From Fasciola hepatica (taxonomy: Eukaryota > Platyhelminthes > Trematoda > Plagiorchiida > Fasciolidae), in contig CANUEZ040000103.1 in the NCBI GenBank assembly GCA_948099385.1, positions 8,976,501 to 9,040,500 of the forward strand: a DNA stretch of 64,000 nt, written 5' to 3'. The notes under the pieces are model-generated. The model had not been told where the DNA came from and ran no database searches. It saw nothing but the letters and a program-made list of their open reading frames with translations. The translations under genes and the position numbers were made by a program. Shown in pieces: positions 59,770 through 64,000 of this stretch; positions within the stretch are counted from its first letter, which is position 1, and each line of letters starts with the position of its first letter.

Positions 59770-61760
59770 ACTTCACTACGGTGGTGCAGAGCTAACGCCG
59801 ATTAGAGGCACGGTTCGTACAATTTCTATATAGTGCACATAGCACATATTCCATACAGCAGACAAAGTCATCGATCTGGTCTAAGCCACAGAGCTTTCCA
59901 TTATTTCCTAGTTCGATACGCCTATCCTGAAGATTTCGCAAGGCGTTCTCCCTTATCTTGTCCATAGCTAAGTTGAACAGGAATAGAGAAGTGGAACATC
60001 CCTGTCGACCATCGCTGGTAGTTCCCGGCAGACTGGATAGTTCACCGTAAACTCTCACGCGGCCAGAAGTATGGAAGCATATTGATCTCAGTAGATTCAC
60101 GAATATCTGTGGCATACCCATCCGATGAATAGTATCGAATAGCGCTGTTCGGTCATTCGAATCGAAGAAAACCGTTATTGTCAGTCCACGGTGTGTGTGA
60201 CGCGTTTCAAGTATTAACGCAGAGTAAAAATTTGGTAGGTCCTTCCCAGACCTGGGCGGAATCCGGCCTCGCTGTTTGCGGGGGTTTCTCTCGTGAGTCG
60301 GTGTCAGACGGCGAAGCAAAAATCGAGGCTAATATCTTTGTGCCTACCTGAATTAGGCTGATCCAATGATCGTTACTGCAGTCATTACGTATTATTTTCT
60401 TGAAGATGGGTACAATCAGTGACTCATCCCACGACAACGGAATACGCTCCCCATTTCAAATGTCACATAAAAAGTTGGTAAATGGTTTTATCAAAACACC
60501 ACCGCCCATTATGAAAAGAGTTGGAGGGAGTCTGTCAGGACCAGCCGCCCTCCCTCGCTTTAGTAACCGAGTGCTCATCTTTAAGTTTACTTTCGAAAGA
60601 GGCTTAAATGACACTTCCAAGGTAATCGCAGTTGTTGCCATCGAAGTAACTACATTGGCTCACGGTCAGCTGAACTGTTCTTTAAAGTATTGGGGCCAAC
60701 AGTCAAGCCTCCGATGTTTTCCATGAATAGGCTTTAAATTTCCAGAGCAAATCGTTTCAATGACAGGGTACGCCGTTCGCCGATGTCACGAACAAGTATG
60801 AACAGTCTTTGACTGTTGCTCGAAGCAGCTGCTACTTCCATCTCTTCGGCTTTCTTGATCCATCAATGATCGCAATTCTTCCTAAGGCTCTTTGCATCTT
60901 AATTTTGTGGATTTCTTCGTATCTTTTGCATCTCAATACTGCTCAAGAGCAAACATTTTTGGCCTATTAGACTCAGTAAAGTTTTAGAAAACCAGTGCAT
61001 TTGATGGACATCGGATCAAGGGACACAAGCGAAAGCTGCTACCACCTCCGTTGCCTGTTGGGTATGGTGCGAACTTCTGAATCAGACAAACGTTGTACGG
61101 CAAACCGAGTTTGCAGTTTATTTCGACGGCCATGGAGCTGGAGCAATATTCGCAACAAAAGATGCATGGGCCGACTCTACTTACGTGGACCAGTAAGATC
61201 TACAATTCCAAACAAAACGAACCACTGGTAGCTTATTGTAATGTGTTTGATCTGGCTCAGAGCACCTGTTGACTTAGAACGCCATGTCAACGTACGATTT
61301 CATGTATCGGAAATTCATACTAGACAAGAATAATCGATGGTTTGCACAGAACGAAGAATATAAAAAAGGTAACTGGAGAACTTCAAATATTGGGATTAGG
61401 TCGATAAAGAAAGTTTGTGGATACGCAAACTTCACTGACTGTGACACTTAAGAATATCCCATCGTCGATAGTAACCTCCGGTACTGCAGTTCCACGTCCA
61501 TCTGGTGGAGGTTTTCGATCGGCAAATTGCTTCTCTCCGTGTTTATTCGCTGGGTTGTCCTCCCCGGGGGCAAAGCGGGAAGTACCAGAAATTGCCCAAC
61601 AACTGGTTCATTGACTGGACTTCGTCTGACCTCCCCCAATGACCCATCAGTCATGATTGCATCTCCGGCTCAAGGAAGCCATCCTACATAGTTTTGTGTC
61701 ATGGAGGCACACAAGCCATCTCATCATGTGGAGGTGCAGTACTGTCGGGTTTATTTAGGC
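59770..61760 (-). mobile_element. Second RTE-type element, heavily decayed, with empty Gypsy site
   Basis: It is collinear with the spacer RTE copy. The RT remnant at 59,792-60,319 reads GMPQIFVNLLRS and RQGCSTSLFLFNL, with the catalytic DYADD box decayed to DQIDD. DESLIVPIFKK lies near 60,410. The region matching the start of the thumb/linker is near 60,560, the endonuclease remnants are at 60,900-61,300, and the 5' part runs to 61,760. At 61,696-61,717 the sequence gtgtcatggaggcacacaagcc corresponds to the target of the Gypsy insertion. There is no intact frame. The 3' end near 59,770 is shorter than in the other copies. Confidence 0.85.
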
Positions 61761-62428
61761 GAAACAGCCAATGGGTATTTCTTACATCAGTTGAATTTCC
61801 CTGCAGATCTACGGCCCCGTAGGTGGGTCTGTCGAAACGAACCGCTGACGAGTGCCAGAAAAGCTACTGAGGAGGCTGACATTGAAGGCCAGGGCAAACA
61901 GCGTTTTAGACGCCGCTGCTGATTGTGATTTGGTGAACCATCAACTTTATGAATTGTTGCACTCACACCTAGTAACCTCCTGCCAGTGAATCGAATAAGA
62001 CAGAACAGTTTGTGGTAACTTCCCACGGCGGTAGCACGTTCTATGGCTGATGCACTTTGCGACAACCTGATTTCGCGATATCCACAAAGACTCTCGTTAG
62101 GTGCACCTCATTGAGAAAGCTGTTTAGTTATATTCCTTTCGATGCACACAAAAGGTATGTTTCTTTGCATTCTTTCTACTGTGATGATCTCAAAAATTTA
62201 AAAGGCGGTGTGCTTCCTTTTGTCTAACAGTTCTTACGATCGGAAAACGTCCAAGCTTCTAAAGCTTGTGTAGCCGCTCATGTGACTGTTGAAAAGAATA
62301 ATTGCGATAAAGACACTGTTTGATGAGCATACTGTGAATAAATCTCTATCTTTCTACATCCTTCACCTGAAAACAATTTGCATACTCTGTGTAATACAGT
62401 ATTTCATTTTATCTGATATAATTCCCAG
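61761..62428. other. Region between RTE copy 2 and the CACTA fragment
   Basis: No domain was recognised. Upstream exons of the CACTA transposase would be expected here but none could be identified. Confidence 0.3.
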
Positions 62429-63506
62429 AAATGTCGACATGTCAGCGACATGGAACGCTGAAAGCTAGCGAGTACCGACAATTCATACTATACCTGGGAC
62501 CCGTAGGTTTGATACATTTACTACCGGAAGATGTGTACCACCATTTTTGGGCACTCAAAATCGGAGCACATGCTCTCTCATCCTCGTTTTTATGTTCGTT
62601 ACCACCAGTCCGTAGCTGATCTTCTCTCCATGTTTGTCCAACAATTTGAACTTTTTTACGGTTCGAAAGAACTCGCTCATAATGTTCACAATTTGATTCA
62701 TTTGAATGATGATGTACTTCTACACGGAATGTTGGACTACTTTTCCGCCTTTCCTTTTGAATCCTACCTTGGTTATTTGAAATGTCCTATCAAAGGACCC
62801 AGAAATGCTGGCCAACAATTGTACAAGAGATTGATTGAGGGCCGATCTCTTCCTCTTCCATTACAGTGGAATTCCTATATGGATGATACTGGTTCGCCAC
62901 TATTCCGAACACCGATATAGAATAACGTTTTCTTTCTTAGGATTGCCTTTTTCACTGATCGATCTTCGGACAATGTAGTCATTGTACACGGGTTTCCTGG
63001 TGTCATTGTCAACATTTCGGATAATATCATTCGTTTCAAACGATTTGTTAATCCACAACCATTCTTCACAAAGTATTTACCATCTACTTATATGTACGTT
63101 TTCTCCGTCGATAAGTTAGGTGTGGTTGTTTTCTCTGCTACAACCGTCGATATTGAGTGTAAATTCTTGTTAATGTCATGCTTAAGATACTTTGTAGTTA
63201 TCCCTGTGTTGCATACTTTTTCAAGAACTAAATACTTTTATCAATAACAATGGATTTCCTTTTCAGATGTTTCGGCTCGTACGTTTCCCAAAGGACGGTT
63301 CAGTTGGAATCATACATCACAGCTGGCTGGTGGATTCAAAACACACAAGATGGCCAAGCGGGAAACGTGCTTCGGAATGTCGAAGCATGTTAATTTTAGG
63401 TAAACAAATGCCTGACGACATTCCCGTTGATGAATGCCATGAACTGTTTAGTTCAAGTACGAGTTCATTCAAAACATTAAACGATTACACCAGAAAGTTT
63501 CCATGA
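62429..63506 (+). pseudogene. CACTA (En/Spm)-type transposase C-terminal part, SmTRC1-like
   Basis: After acceptor attcccag (62,428) the frame reads RHGTLKASEYRQFILYLGPV and LLPEDVYHHF. A one-base shift near 62,576 moves the frame to the next track, which continues HPRFYVRYHQS, NVHNLIHLNDDV and FSAFPFESYLGYLK. These are the conserved C-terminal blocks of TNP2-related CACTA transposases found in animals, including SmTRC1 of schistosomes. Two more exon-like blocks follow: 62,941-63,093 (acceptor ttcttag, donor gtacgt) and 63,267 to about 63,399 (acceptor ttttcag; FRLVRFPKDGSVGIIHHSWL; donor gtaaac). The catalytic N-terminal half is not in view. It lies in an intron of the minus-strand gene, on the opposite strand. 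Confidence 0.8.
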
Positions 63507-63732
63507 GATTCAGGAGTGTCAGTCGCAATATCTGCAGGATGCCACTTCAGAGGCCTGTGATGCGACAGTACCAATGACACTGTTTGCAACGAGGTATACA
63601 TCACGCAAAATGTATTTCATTGGCATTTTCTGACCCCTGCAGATGAACCATCAATTTCAGCAGTGATTCAGAAGATACTGATTGCGAACCAAACACAAAA
63701 TACGACCCCTGGAACCAGTAGTTGTTCCAAGT
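63507..63732. other. Nothing recognised
   Basis: Short non-coding stretch between the CACTA fragment and the last minus-strand exon candidate. Confidence 0.4.
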
Positions 63733-64000
63733 CTACCGGAACAATGTCTTACTGATAGTCAGATAGCGGGGTATGGTAAGCAACCTAACTAAATACTTCC
63801 TGTCACCCAGACCGTCCCGTATACTAGAAGCCGGCAATCGAATTCCGATTTTGTCACCTATATCGTAAGTGAACCAGTTCTTGCTAGATTCATTTACACC
63901 ACCATGTAGTTTTGGAAATGCTAGTTCCACTAGTTTCAACGAAAAGTCCATTGAAAAGACACATATCACCGTGGGACAGTTAGGAAAAAAGGTGGACAAG
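63733..64000 (-). CDS. Possible exon of the minus-strand gene, cut by window end
   Basis: The frame is open to the window edge and contains TVICVFSMDFSLKLVELAFP and then WFTYDIGDKIGIRLPASS. It resembles the other minus-strand exon candidates in composition. The exact donor is unclear. Not recognised. Confidence 0.4.
   Translation of the reverse strand, partial: LSTFFPNCPTVICVFSMDFSLKLVELAFPKLHGGVNESSKNWFTYDIGDKIGIRLPASSIRDGLGDRKYLVRLLTIPRYLTISKTLFR

Noticed and set aside
1..64000. CRISPR arrays, prokaryotic operons or phage genes
   Set aside because: No spaced short repeats, no ribosome-binding sites and no bacterial gene families. All recognised coding sequence is of eukaryotic transposon or spliced type.

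Overview
The window looks like eukaryotic, most probably trematode (fluke), genomic DNA. No bacterial operons, ribosome-binding sites or closely packed genes are visible. The sequence is full of decayed RTE-type and CR1-type non-LTR retrotransposons, a Ty3/Gypsy family and a CACTA-type transposase with introns. Host coding sequence occurs as short exons whose reading phases join across GT-AG introns, some only about 40 bp long. The assignment to flukes is inference from this mix (SR2-like, CR1/SR3-like and SmTRC1-like families) and not from a named host gene.

The dominant structure is a giant inverted repeat. Bases 1-18,528 reappear reverse-complemented at 32,672-51,199, and paired positions always sum to 51,200, so there is no net indel over 18.5 kb. 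I located eight substitutions: 5543, 6086, 9938, 12757, 15285, 18368, 18506 and 18521; my reading was not exhaustive. The arms face each other across a 14.1-kb spacer. Position 1 pairs with 51,199, so the arms may continue outside the window on the left and beyond 51,199 on the right.

Each arm, from outside inward, holds: the 3' exons of an unrecognised multi-exon gene; a decayed Gypsy element with LTR remnants and a large pol deletion; a poorly characterised stretch with a CpG-rich patch; a decayed CR1-like element (A); a dispersed repeat unit; a second, 5'-truncated CR1-like element (B); an unassigned stretch; a 3' fragment of an RTE element; an 0.84-kb fold-back element; a second copy of the dispersed repeat; and about 1.1 kb of plain sequence.

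The spacer (18.53-32.67 kb) is largely transposon. A broken RTE element (18.52-22.23 kb, continuing at 26.94 kb) is split by an intact, very young Gypsy element of 4,697 bp. Its 442-bp LTRs differ at one base, its TSD is ATAG, its primer-binding site matches tRNA-His, and it has one uninterrupted gag-pol frame. A decayed CR1-like element (C, 27.43-31.15 kb) follows.

The right flank (51.2-64 kb) carries more exons of the same unrecognised gene on the minus strand, running into the right arm. It also holds a second decayed RTE copy (59.77-61.76 kb), which preserves the empty Gypsy target site, and a CACTA transposase fragment (62.43-63.5 kb). The unrecognised gene is therefore present twice, at least in its 3' part, with both copies transcribed toward the spacer.
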